Notes under the pieces: generated by a model
Seen by the model: only the letters and a program-made list of their open reading frames with translations
Told to the model about the DNA's origin: nothing
Database searches by the model: none
Program-made: the position numbers and the translations under genes
Shown here: positions 39,003 through 46,887 of the stretch, piece after piece
Layout of the letters: every line of letters starts with the position of its first letter
Numbering within the stretch: the first letter of the stretch is position 1
Source of the DNA: Palsa-504 sp963790065
GTDB taxonomy: Bacteria > Actinomycetota > Actinomycetes > Streptosporangiales > Streptosporangiaceae
Assembly (NCBI GenBank): GCA_963790065.1
Contig: CAWBNK010000029.1
Coordinates: forward strand, 372,001 to 436,000
DNA length: 64,000 nt
Reading direction: 5' to 3'

Positions 39003-39749
39003 TCAGGCGATAAGCAGGCGAAGGCCAAGCTCCGCCGCATCGAGAGCGATGAGGTCGCGGTTACGTCCGGCCCACCGGCCTGAGGCAAGGTCATCACGGA
39101 GGCTGCGCACTGCCCGCTCCTCGGCCTCCGGCCCGACTCTGGTCCAGACCGATACTCCGCGACGTACGTGATCGTGCAGGTATGCCTCGGGTCGGCGCCA
39201 GTAGGCCTCGAAGAAGCCATCAGTGCAGTCCCACGGAATGAGCACCGGCTCTATGCGGGCTCCGATCGCGTCGGCCAGCTCAGTCAGCGAAGGCCGGCCG
39301 ACCAGGAGGTCAGCGACCTCAGGCAGGTAGTCGCGAGTAAGCCAGAACCGACGATGCCATCCGGTGTCACTGGTATCGTGCGTGAATACCACCACGCGGC
39401 GGGCCACGCGTCGCATCTCGCGCAGCCCGGCGATCGGGTCCTGCCAGTGATGAACGGTGGCAAAAGCCATCGCGGCGTCGAAGGACTGGTCCTCGAACGG
39501 AAGGCTCTCCGCGACGGCAGCCACGCACGGCGCTGCGCCCGCGGGGCGCTGCGCACGCATGAGCGCCGACGGTTCCACCGCGGTTACGTCACGGCCGGGG
39601 GGCTCGTAGGAGCCGGTGCCAGCCCCGACATTCAATACGGTCCGCGCATCGCCGAGCGCGGCCCAGACCCTTGCGGCGATCCGCGGCTCGGTGCGCCGCG
39701 TTGCGGTGTAAGTGGCTCCGATGGTGTCATACAACTGCCCGCTGGACAT
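39003..39749 (-). CDS. class I SAM-dependent methyltransferase
   Basis: 248 residues. TVLNVGAGTGSYEPPGRDVT is motif I with the acidic VEPS after strand 2; SLPFEDQSFDAAMAFATVHH is motif II-III of UbiE-type enzymes, then LREMRRVARRVVVF. Substrate unknown. The ATG at 39749 has GGGAGGCGGC upstream; the frame opens earlier without family sequence. It faces the truncated helicase gene. Confidence 0.88.
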   Translation of the reverse strand: MSSGQLYDTIGATYTATRRTEPRIAARVWAALGDARTVLNVGAGTGSYEPPGRDVTAVEPSALMRAQRPAGAAPCVAAVAESLPFEDQSFDAAMAFATVHHWQDPIAGLREMRRVARRVVVFTHDTSDTGWHRRFWLTRDYLPEVADLLVGRPSLTELADAIGARIEPVLIPWDCTDGFFEAYWRRPEAYLHDHVRRGVSVWTRVGPEAEERAVRSLRDDLASGRWAGRNRDLIALDAAELGLRLLIA

Positions 39750-39910
39750 GGCGCCGCCTCCCTGGCTGTCACCATCCCGCGCCGCGCACGTGGCCTGGCG
39801 TCGCTGCCGTGGATACTTGGTCAATTGCGCACCATTTCACCACATTGGCCGACCTGACCTTTCGGAGGTCGGTCATGCCCGCCTCGTGCCCAAGACACGC
39901 GAATGATTTC

Positions 39911-41053
39911 TCAATGCAGTTGTGCTGACAGCCAGGCGAATGCATCGCGCTGCATGGCTTGGTCGAATTTATGGGCTCCGTCGTAGAACTGGCCTGTGTA
40001 GGCGTCTGGGGTGCTGGTGTCCGCGTAGTGGGCGGTGATGCGGTCGTGGGCCGCTTGTGCCCCGGCCAGGGTGAAGAGTTCGTCGTGGCGGTTGTACTGG
40101 ACGAGCAGCGCGGCGGGGGCCTGGCAGGCGGCCAGGTCGGGCCAGTCGGCGCGGGCCGCCAGGCCGGCCGGGAGGAGCATCCAGGTGTGGTCGATGACGT
40201 TGTGGTCGATCAGGGAGTCGTAGCTGGCCATCATTCCGACCACGACGGCCGCTGTGAGCTCGTCGCTGGTCGCGCGCAGCAAGGCGGACCGGCAGCCGCC
40301 GCCGGACAGGCCGATGCTGGCCGCCTGACCGGTGGTGTCGGGCCGTGAGCGCAGGTGGTGGAGGGCTAGGCGATCTTCGTAGGCGACCACGGCGGCCAGG
40401 GTGGTGCCGAGCAGGGCACAGTATTTCTCGATTAGGTGCTCGTGGTGCCAGGCGGCGGCGTTATACCGGGCTATGTCACCGGGCATCTCGCCCGGGAAGG
40501 TGTCGGGCGGGACCGTTCGAGCGCTGAGCTCGCTCAGCCGCTGGATCAGCGGGGGCATCTCCTCCAGGGGGAAACGGCGGCTGCCCCAGCCGAAGACGTC
40601 GGGGACGAGCACGACGAAACCCCGCCGGGCCAGGTCGTTGGCGAAGGCGCGGCCCTGGTAGTAATGGCGCCGCAGGGCGGCGACTACCGGCGGGGCCGGC
40701 TCGGGACCATCGGCGATCTTCAGTTTCCCGTAGTACTTGAAGCCGTCGTGGCCGTGCAGGGCGAGCACGCCAGGCAGTCGGCCGATGGACCCCGCGGGCT
40801 TGAGCACCCACGCCCGGGTGCGCGGGCCGTAGCCGACGGAGTAGGAGATTTCCTCCCCTTCGAGCCCGTTGGCGCGCCAGCGCCGCTCCACCTGCACGCC
40901 GCCGGGATCTACGCTTCGGCCGGGGAAGGCCAGGATCTCGCGGGCGAGGCGGCGGACTACTTCGCGGTCCGGCCGGGTTGCCCGGGCAGAGGGGCCGGCG
41001 CCAGTTGCGGCCCAGTCACTGTAGACGCCGAGATGCGCGTAGCTAGCGCTCAT
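39911..41053 (-). CDS. alpha/beta hydrolase (dienelactone hydrolase / acetyl-xylan esterase type)
   Basis: 380 residues. LPGVLALHGHDGFKYYGKLK is the oxyanion side; the nucleophile Ser lies in SIGLSGGGCRSALL (about 255), acid in YNRHDELF (about 330) and His in YDGAHKFD (about 362). The long N-terminal part (ERRWRANGLEGEEISYSVGY) is typical of large cytosolic esterases that act on natural-product esters. ATG at 41053 with GGGAAGGGCC upstream. A 16-bp palindrome like that of the TetR gene lies at 41093-41108, so the gene is probably a target of that repressor and the first step of the catabolic island. The substrate is unknown. Confidence 0.85.
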   Translation of the reverse strand: MSASYAHLGVYSDWAATGAGPSARATRPDREVVRRLAREILAFPGRSVDPGGVQVERRWRANGLEGEEISYSVGYGPRTRAWVLKPAGSIGRLPGVLALHGHDGFKYYGKLKIADGPEPAPPVVAALRRHYYQGRAFANDLARRGFVVLVPDVFGWGSRRFPLEEMPPLIQRLSELSARTVPPDTFPGEMPGDIARYNAAAWHHEHLIEKYCALLGTTLAAVVAYEDRLALHHLRSRPDTTGQAASIGLSGGGCRSALLRATSDELTAAVVVGMMASYDSLIDHNVIDHTWMLLPAGLAARADWPDLAACQAPAALLVQYNRHDELFTLAGAQAAHDRITAHYADTSTPDAYTGQFYDGAHKFDQAMQRDAFAWLSAQLH

Positions 41054-41092
41054 GCGGATCGGCCCTTCCCGTCGCAACCGGACATAGCGTTA

Positions 41093-41108
41093 TACAACCT
41101 TTGTTCTA
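41093..41108. promoter_or_regulatory. TetR operator in front of the hydrolase gene
   Basis: TACAACCTTTGTTCTA is an imperfect 16-bp palindrome (5 of 6 outer bases pair). It is the same length and pattern as the perfect palindrome at 41944-41959. It lies 40 bp before the hydrolase start, and downstream of the tetR stop. Confidence 0.6.
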
Positions 41109-41132
41109 CAAAGACGGGTCGGCCGTCCGGCG

Positions 41133-41906
41133 TCAAGCCGAGAACGGGCGTCGGCGCCGGCGAGCCGCAGGACTGGGACCTTGCTTGATGGCGGCCAGGA
41201 TTTCCTTGCGCAGCCTTCTGGCCGCGGCATCACGAGCCGTTCCGGCCCGCTTCACCGGCGGCGCGCGGTGGCCGGCGGTCGCAGCCCGCCCGTCAGGGCC
41301 AGCCGCCGCGGGTTGGCCGCCATCATGGCGGCCGAGGTCGCCGAGCGAGCCCAGTTCGTCCGCCAGGACCCGCCGCTGGTCCGCAGGCGACCAGTGGCCC
41401 GGATCGAGCGCACTGTGGGCGCCCAGCCCGTGTACGAGCGTGACCAGCCGTCGTGCCACGACTTCTGGCTCGGCGCCGGCTAGCGGCGAGTGGTGCTGCC
41501 GCAGCAGCGACTCGATCCGGCGCTGCGCCGAGCGGACGCGCCGGGCCTGGGCATTTGCCAGGTTCGGATCGCTCACTGCCATGCCCCAGTAGCACGTCAG
41601 CAGGCGCCACTCGGTCTGGCGCTCGGGGTCGAGCGGGAGCAGCGCCTCCAGGCATTCGCGGAGGCCGCCGCCGTGCCGCTGCGCCTCGTCGAACCGGGCA
41701 CCGGACCGCTCCGCGACGGCTTCGAAGGTGGACTGCAGCAAGTCGCGCTTGTCGGCGAAGTAATGCGTGAGGACGGTGGTACTCGATCCGGCCGCCTCAG
41801 CCACGTTCCGGAAGGTCAGTGCCTCCAGGCCGCGCGTTCCGACGAGCTCGGCGGCAGTGGCGGCGATGTGCCGGCGCCGGGCGTCGTGGTCGACGTATCT
41901 AGGCAT
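41133..41906 (-). CDS. TetR-family repressor of the catabolic island
   Basis: 257 residues. The DNA-binding domain is RRRHIAATAAELVGTRGLEA, then LTFRNVAEAAGSSTTVLTHY and FADKRDLLQSTF. The ligand domain follows, with WRLLTCYWGMAVSDPNLANA, and the C-terminus is a basic tail (KRAGTARDAAARRLRKEI and SPAARRRRRPFSA) longer than usual. It starts at an ATG at 41906 (or 41912). It is divergent from the FAD oxidoreductase operon and upstream of the hydrolase. Palindromes of one type flank it on both sides, so autoregulation and control of both arms is likely. Confidence 0.9.
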   Translation of the reverse strand: MPRYVDHDARRRHIAATAAELVGTRGLEALTFRNVAEAAGSSTTVLTHYFADKRDLLQSTFEAVAERSGARFDEAQRHGGGLRECLEALLPLDPERQTEWRLLTCYWGMAVSDPNLANAQARRVRSAQRRIESLLRQHHSPLAGAEPEVVARRLVTLVHGLGAHSALDPGHWSPADQRRVLADELGSLGDLGRHDGGQPAAAGPDGRAATAGHRAPPVKRAGTARDAAARRLRKEILAAIKQGPSPAARRRRRPFSA

Positions 41907-41929
41907 TGACATTCACCCTACTACTTATG

Positions 41930-41959
41930 TACAACGTTTGTAATACAACATATGTTGTA
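41930..41959. promoter_or_regulatory. paired TetR operators between divergent arms
   Basis: TACAACGTTTGTA (41930-41942) and the perfect 16-bp palindrome TACAACATATGTTGTA (41944-41959) lie side by side, in the region shared by the tetR gene and the FAD oxidoreductase operon. A related 16-mer is at 41093. AT-rich sites in GC-rich DNA strengthen the call. Confidence 0.75.
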
Positions 41960-42069
41960 GAACGAGGGATCGGTCCCCTGATTTGCGGGTTGCCGAGACA
42001 TCTGGTCGTTAGCCTGCGCGAGAGCTACCTGGTTTGCAGAAGCGGCCGACCCGGGAGGAGATCGTACCG

Positions 42070-43488
42070 ATGCGTCGTGAGCGGGATGTCGATGTCCTGG
42101 TGGTGGGATCTGGCGCGGCGGGTCTGGCCGCGGCGCTGTCCGCGCGGGAAAGCGGCGCGCCAAGCGTGTTGATCGCTGAGTCCGAGGGGCTGGTGGGGGG
42201 CTCGTCGCGGCTCTCCGGCGGGCTGATGATGGGCGCCGGCACGCGCTATCAGCGCGCGCAGGGCATCGAGGATGACGCTGAAGCGCTGTTTCACGACTAC
42301 ATGCAGCTCAACCAGTGGAAGGTCGACTCGGCCGTGGTCCGGCGGCTGGCCGAGCTGGCCGGGCCCACAGTGGAATGGCTCGGCGATCTCGGCGTGCAGT
42401 ACTATGACCAGCTGGTATTCGGCGGTGACGAGCCTCTGCCGCGTGTCCACTGCCCGATCGGGCGAGGCCAGGCCGTGGTAGACGTGCTCGCCAGCCGGTG
42501 CCGCGCCGCCGGAGTCGAGATCGCGCTCGGACAGCGGGTGGGCCGCCTGCTCACGGAGGACGGCGCCGTCGTGGGTGCTGGCGCCGGCGAGGACACGTTG
42601 ACCGCCGGCGCAGTCGTGGTGGCGACGGGCGGCTTCGGCAATGATCCCGAGAAGCTAGCCAGGTATTTCCCGTCGGCGGCGGACACCGGATGGGCGTGGT
42701 ACATCGGAGCGGAGGGCAGCCGTGGCGACCATCTCGACCTCGCCGCCCAGGTCGGCGCGCAGGTAGCGGGTTTCAACCGGGGGCTGCGGCTGCTGCACGC
42801 GGACTTTGCGAGGATCTATGAGGCGTACCTGCCGGGGTGGCTGGTTCTCGTCGACCGTCAGGGCCGGCGCTTCTGCGATGAGACCGCACCGTACGGGATC
42901 ATGGACGGTCTCATTCAAGAGCGAGGCGATGTCGCCTACGCCATCTTCGACCGGGCCGCCCTCGACGAAGCCACGGCGGCCGGTGTCGCCCGGTACAAGC
43001 AGCGGGTTCCGGGTTCCACCAAGAAACAGAGCCCGCACTGGAACACCGACATCGTCGAGTCGATGGTCGCCGCGGGCAAGGTGCACTGCGCGCAGTCCGT
43101 CGCCGAGCTGGCTGCCGGATTCTCCCTGCCCGCAGAACACCTCGACGTCACGGTCGCGCGGTACAACGCGGCCGTGGCGGCGGGGGAGGACTTCGATTAC
43201 CTGAAGGACCCCAAGTTCCTCCAGCCGATCGCGAGCCCGCCGTTCTATGCCGCCGAGATCCGCCCGGCGACGGTGTGCTTTACCGCCTGCGGCCTGCGGA
43301 TCGACAGGGATGCTCAGGTGATCGGCGAGTCCGGCCGGCCGATTCCCGGGCTATTCGCGGCCGGCGAGAGCGTCGGCGGGGTGGTGGGACCGCGTTACGT
43401 CGGAAGCGGCAACTCATACGCCAACTGCGTGACCTTCGGCCGGGTGGCCGGTGCGTCGGCGGCGCGGCTCGCCATGGCCGCGTCATGA
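42070..43488 (+). CDS. FAD-dependent oxidoreductase (fumarate reductase / ketosteroid dehydrogenase type)
   Basis: 472 residues. VDVLVVGSGAAGLAAALSAR binds FAD; EGLVGGSSRLSGGLMMGAGT is the loop typical of FAD_binding_2 enzymes; AVVVATGGFGNDPEKLARYF follows; the C-terminus closes with GLFAAGESVGGVVGPRYVGS and GNSYANCVTFGRVAG. Such enzymes insert or reduce a C=C bond next to a carbonyl. The substrate is unknown. GGGAGGAG lies eight bases before the ATG at 42070. First gene of an operon with an alcohol dehydrogenase (31 bp gap), a SnoaL-like protein and an SDR, behind paired TetR sites. Confidence 0.9.
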   Translation: MRRERDVDVLVVGSGAAGLAAALSARESGAPSVLIAESEGLVGGSSRLSGGLMMGAGTRYQRAQGIEDDAEALFHDYMQLNQWKVDSAVVRRLAELAGPTVEWLGDLGVQYYDQLVFGGDEPLPRVHCPIGRGQAVVDVLASRCRAAGVEIALGQRVGRLLTEDGAVVGAGAGEDTLTAGAVVVATGGFGNDPEKLARYFPSAADTGWAWYIGAEGSRGDHLDLAAQVGAQVAGFNRGLRLLHADFARIYEAYLPGWLVLVDRQGRRFCDETAPYGIMDGLIQERGDVAYAIFDRAALDEATAAGVARYKQRVPGSTKKQSPHWNTDIVESMVAAGKVHCAQSVAELAAGFSLPAEHLDVTVARYNAAVAAGEDFDYLKDPKFLQPIASPPFYAAEIRPATVCFTACGLRIDRDAQVIGESGRPIPGLFAAGESVGGVVGPRYVGSGNSYANCVTFGRVAGASAARLAMAAS

Positions 43489-43519
43489 CCGGCGGCGACC
43501 TCACGGAAGGGCGCCATCC

Positions 43520-44596
43520 ATGTCAGATGTCACCGCGGCCCTGATCACCGCGAAACAGACGGTGACGTTCCGGACGTTCACCCAGGCACCACCGTCTCCT
43601 GGCTGCGTCACCGTCGACATCACCCTGTGCGGAATCTGCGGGACGGACATCCACTCGTTCCGGAGCGGGCACCTGCACAGCCCGGCCGTCTGCGGCCATG
43701 AGTGGGTCGGCACGGTGGCCGCTGCCGGAGCCGGCGTGGAGGGCCTGCGGGAAGGAGCCCGAGTCATCCTCGCGGTCCCGCCCGCGTGCGGCCGCTGCCC
43801 GGAGTGCCTGCGGGGACTCGGCGAGTACTGCCGTACGGCGTCGCTGGTAGCCAGGGGCAGGGATTCGCTCGCGCCGCCGCACGGCGGGTTCGCCCGCACG
43901 ATCACCGTCCAGGCGACCCGGGTCATGCGCGCTCACCCGGACCTGACCGACGAGGTGGCCGCGCAGGTCGAGCCGGCCACGGTCGCCTTCCACGGGGTGC
44001 GCCGCAGCAGGATCACGGCCGGCGACACGGTCGTGGTACAGGGCGCCGGCCCGATCGGGCTATTGGCGCTGCAGTTCGCCCGGGTTGCCGGCGCCGGGGA
44101 CGTGCTGGTCGTCGAGCCATCGCCGACCCGTCGGCGGCTGGCCACCGAGCTCGGTGCGACTAGCGCCGTGACACCGGAGGAGGCGGCCGAATACGTCCAG
44201 GACCACACGCAAGGCATCGGCGCGGACGTGGTCATCGAGTGCGCCGGAGTACCGCGCCTGCTGCAGACCGCGGTCGACCTGGCCCGCTCCGGCGGCGTGG
44301 TTCAGCTCCTCAGCTTTCTCGCCGAGCCGGCCACCATCAACGCCGCCCGGTGGCTGGCCAAGCAGGTCACGGTCGTGGCCTCGAACGCGTACAGCCACGA
44401 CGACTTCCGCCGCAGCATGACATTCCTCGCCGACGGCCGGGTCCGCGCGCAGCCCCTGCACAGCCGGACCGTGGGGCTCGATCAGCTGGAGGCCACGTTG
44501 TCCGGGCTGTCGGCCGGGCCGTCGGATGACATCAAGGTCCTGGTCGACCCGGGCCGACCGGCCACGACGGAGGCCGCTCCAGGTGCGGGCAGCTGA
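43520..44596 (+). CDS. zinc-dependent alcohol/polyol dehydrogenase (MDR family)
   Basis: 358 residues. The catalytic zinc ligands are in LCGICGTDIHS (Cys) and CGHEWVG (His-Glu), and the structural zinc Cys cluster in CGRCPECLRGLGEYC. The NAD fold has VVVQGAGPIGLLALQFARVA. Reaction: reversible oxidation of a secondary or sugar alcohol with NAD(P). ATG at 43520. It is tightly placed in the operon between the FAD oxidoreductase and the SnoaL-like gene (15 bp gap). Confidence 0.92.
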   Translation: MSDVTAALITAKQTVTFRTFTQAPPSPGCVTVDITLCGICGTDIHSFRSGHLHSPAVCGHEWVGTVAAAGAGVEGLREGARVILAVPPACGRCPECLRGLGEYCRTASLVARGRDSLAPPHGGFARTITVQATRVMRAHPDLTDEVAAQVEPATVAFHGVRRSRITAGDTVVVQGAGPIGLLALQFARVAGAGDVLVVEPSPTRRRLATELGATSAVTPEEAAEYVQDHTQGIGADVVIECAGVPRLLQTAVDLARSGGVVQLLSFLAEPATINAARWLAKQVTVVASNAYSHDDFRRSMTFLADGRVRAQPLHSRTVGLDQLEATLSGLSAGPSDDIKVLVDPGRPATTEAAPGAGS

Positions 44597-44610
44597 GGCA
44601 GGAGACCGGG

Positions 44611-45123
44611 ATGAGCGAAGAACTCGAACTGATGCTGGCCGAACGTGCCATCCAGCGGGTGCTGACGAGCTACTCGCGCGGCGTCGACCGGTTCGACTTC
44701 GAGACCGTGCGATCGTGTTACTGGCCGGACGGCACGGACGACCACGGATCCTTCGTCGGCGGCGTGGATGAGTTCATCTCCTTCGTGCAGAAGTCACTCA
44801 ACCGCTTCGAGCGAACGGCCCATTTCCTGGGCAACATGCAGATCGACGTAGACCTCGGCCGTGGCGTGGCCCGGTCCGAGACGTACGCGGTCGCGTTCCA
44901 CCGCTACTCCGATGCGGAGGGCAGCCCGACCGGCATGTGGGCGGGATTGCGCTATGTCGACCGGTTCGAGTGTCGCGATGGCCAGTGGCGCATCAGGAAA
45001 CGGGTGTGCGCCTACGACTGGCGTCGCACCGACCCGGCAGGTACCGACGGCGGCTTTGCCGATACCTACGTCCGAGGCATCCGCTCGGCCGATGACATCG
45101 TTTACCACATTCTTGACCAGTAG
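44611..45123 (+). CDS. SnoaL-like / small dehydratase-type NTF2-fold protein
   Basis: 170 residues. MLAERAIQRVLTSYSRGVDR, then FDFETVRSCYWPDGTDDHGS, is the SnoaL_4 pattern. YVDRFECRDGQWRIRKRVCA closes the sheet. Relatives include scytalone-dehydratase-like and dioxygenase-beta-like proteins; here a dehydratase or isomerase step between two redox enzymes is an inference from context. ATG at 44611 after a purine-rich GGCAGGAGA. Confidence 0.85.
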   Translation: MSEELELMLAERAIQRVLTSYSRGVDRFDFETVRSCYWPDGTDDHGSFVGGVDEFISFVQKSLNRFERTAHFLGNMQIDVDLGRGVARSETYAVAFHRYSDAEGSPTGMWAGLRYVDRFECRDGQWRIRKRVCAYDWRRTDPAGTDGGFADTYVRGIRSADDIVYHILDQ

Positions 45124-45191
45124 GCGAAGAGCCCAACTGCGGTAGCGGACGTGTCTGCCTGGGCGAATGGGTGAATGGGCGAGGAGGAGAA

Positions 45192-46019
45192 GTGGAGCAC
45201 CTGCAGGACCGGGTAGCTGTAGTAACTGGTGCGGCCAGCGGCCTCGGTTGGGCGATGTCGAGACGGTTCGCCGAGGCTGGGATGAAGGTGGTGCTGGCCG
45301 ACATCGAAGCGGATCGGCTGGAGGCGGCCGTAGGAGAGCTTCGCGCCGCCGGACATGACGCGACCGGTGTAGTGACCGATGTTGCGGACGCCGACGCGGT
45401 CAGCCACCTCGCAGCGGCCGCTTTCGATGCCCATGGCGCGGTGCACGTGCTGTGCAACAACGCTGGCGTCGTCAAGCGGGCCCGGGTCTGGGAGCTTACG
45501 GTTGATGACTGGAACTGGGTGCTGAACGTCGATTTCTGGAGCGTGGTGCACGGGCTTCGCGCGTTCGTGCCGCGCATGCTCGAACAGGCCGACGGCGGGC
45601 ACATCGTCAACACCTCGTCGATGGCGGGATTGCTCCCGATGCCCAACCTAGGCGCCTACGCGGCGGCGAAGTCGGCTGTCCTCGCACTGTCGCTCTCGCT
45701 GCAGACGGAGTTGGACCAGCTAGGATCCCGCCTGGGCGTGTCCGTGCTCTGCCCCGGGTTCATTGCGACGGGCATCACGAACAGCGCGCGCAATCGTCCC
45801 GCGGGCCTGGCCGACGAGGCGCCGCCTCCGGACGTCCCTCGTACGACCGCTGGCGTGGCCGCGACCCTGACGGCCGCGGAAGTCGCCGAGCAGGTAGTTG
45901 AGGCGATCACCTCGAATCGCTTCTGGATCCTCACCCATGACCAGTACCGGCCGGTGATCATGCAGCACGCGTCCGGCGTCGGCACGGCTGCCCGGCCGGC
46001 ACCGGCACCGATCTGGTGA
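45192..46019 (+). CDS. short-chain dehydrogenase/reductase
   Basis: 275 residues: VAVVTGAASGLGWAMSRRFA, then VLCNNAGVVKR, VNTSSMAGLLPMPNLGAYAA with the Tyr, AAKSA with the Lys, and SVLCPGFIATGI. Classical catalytic residues are all present. The family oxidises or reduces alcohol/ketone substrates with NAD(P). The GTG at 45192 has GAGGAGGAG seven bases before it; an ATG frame from 45171 adds seven residues. Last gene of the operon beginning at 42070. Confidence 0.9.
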   Translation: MEHLQDRVAVVTGAASGLGWAMSRRFAEAGMKVVLADIEADRLEAAVGELRAAGHDATGVVTDVADADAVSHLAAAAFDAHGAVHVLCNNAGVVKRARVWELTVDDWNWVLNVDFWSVVHGLRAFVPRMLEQADGGHIVNTSSMAGLLPMPNLGAYAAAKSAVLALSLSLQTELDQLGSRLGVSVLCPGFIATGITNSARNRPAGLADEAPPPDVPRTTAGVAATLTAAEVAEQVVEAITSNRFWILTHDQYRPVIMQHASGVGTAARPAPAPIW

Positions 46020-46200
46020 GCGAACCGGAGAGACAGTAGCAGTTCAGCGACGGCGAACACGCCCGTCTCCGTCGCGCCCACCAGCATAAACGTGCTCTGC
46101 GGACGTCCCGCGGTCCAGCCTGAGCGACTAAGCGACTAGGCGAATGACTACGGCTCAGGATGCGGCGCTTCACCGGGTTCTAGATCGAGAGTACTATGTT

Positions 46201-46216
46201 TAGATCGATCGTTCTA
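46201..46216. promoter_or_regulatory. putative operator of the second TetR
   Basis: TAGATCGATCGTTCTA is a near-perfect 16-bp palindrome (7 of 8 pairs), 16 bp before the second tetR start, with a partial copy (CTAGATCGAGAGTACTA) about 20 bp upstream. Confidence 0.6.
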
Positions 46217-46232
46217 ACCCTGCGGGGCTGCT

Positions 46233-46847
46233 ATGAGAGCCAAGGCGTCTGACGGCGGCCGGACGTTCACCGACCTGGCCCGGCGCGCCCAGATCGCCCA
46301 GTGCGCGGCGGAGGCCATCGCCGAGGTGGGCTACGCCGACGCGTCGTTGGCCGAGATCGCCAGACGTGCGGGGGTCGCGAAGAGCGTCGTCTCGTACCAC
46401 TTCTCGGACAAAGAAGGGCTCATGCGCGAGGTGCTCAGCACCGCTCTGGCCACCTACGCGAAATTCATGGCGCCCCGCATGGCCGGGGCGGCGAGCGCTT
46501 CGGACAAGCTCCGGGCCTATATGACCGGAACAGCCGATTACGCCGCCGAGCACCGGAGCCTGCACGTGGCCGTCATCGAGATCGCCCTCAATGCCACCTC
46601 CGCGGACGGGCGGCCGCTCGTCGCGACGATGCCCCTCCAGGCGCCGGAGCCATCGGTCGAGGACATCTTGCGCCAGGGGCAGCGCGACGGGGAGCTCCGG
46701 GATTTCGACGTGGCGGTGGTAGCCGGGGTGCTGCGCTCCGCGATCACCCACGCCATGTCGCTGCGGCAACGACAGGACCCTGATACCGATCTCGGGGCCT
46801 ACGCCGAGGAGGTCGTGCGCCTCTTCGACCTCGGAATCCGGCGGTGA
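46233..46847 (+). CDS. TetR-family repressor
   Basis: 204 residues. The helix-turn-helix is AEAIAEVGYADASLAEIARR, then AGVAKSVVSYHFSDKEGLMR. The ligand domain is VAVVAGVLRSAITHAMSLRQ near the end. It probably controls the PEP-utilizing enzyme gene 40 bp downstream on the same strand, together with itself, through the palindrome just upstream. Ligand unknown. ATG at 46233 with a weak ribosome-binding site. Confidence 0.88.
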   Translation: MRAKASDGGRTFTDLARRAQIAQCAAEAIAEVGYADASLAEIARRAGVAKSVVSYHFSDKEGLMREVLSTALATYAKFMAPRMAGAASASDKLRAYMTGTADYAAEHRSLHVAVIEIALNATSADGRPLVATMPLQAPEPSVEDILRQGQRDGELRDFDVAVVAGVLRSAITHAMSLRQRQDPDTDLGAYAEEVVRLFDLGIRR

Positions 46848-46887
46848 CCGGGGAGACTCCGCCCGGCATAGACGCAGGAGGTAGCTC

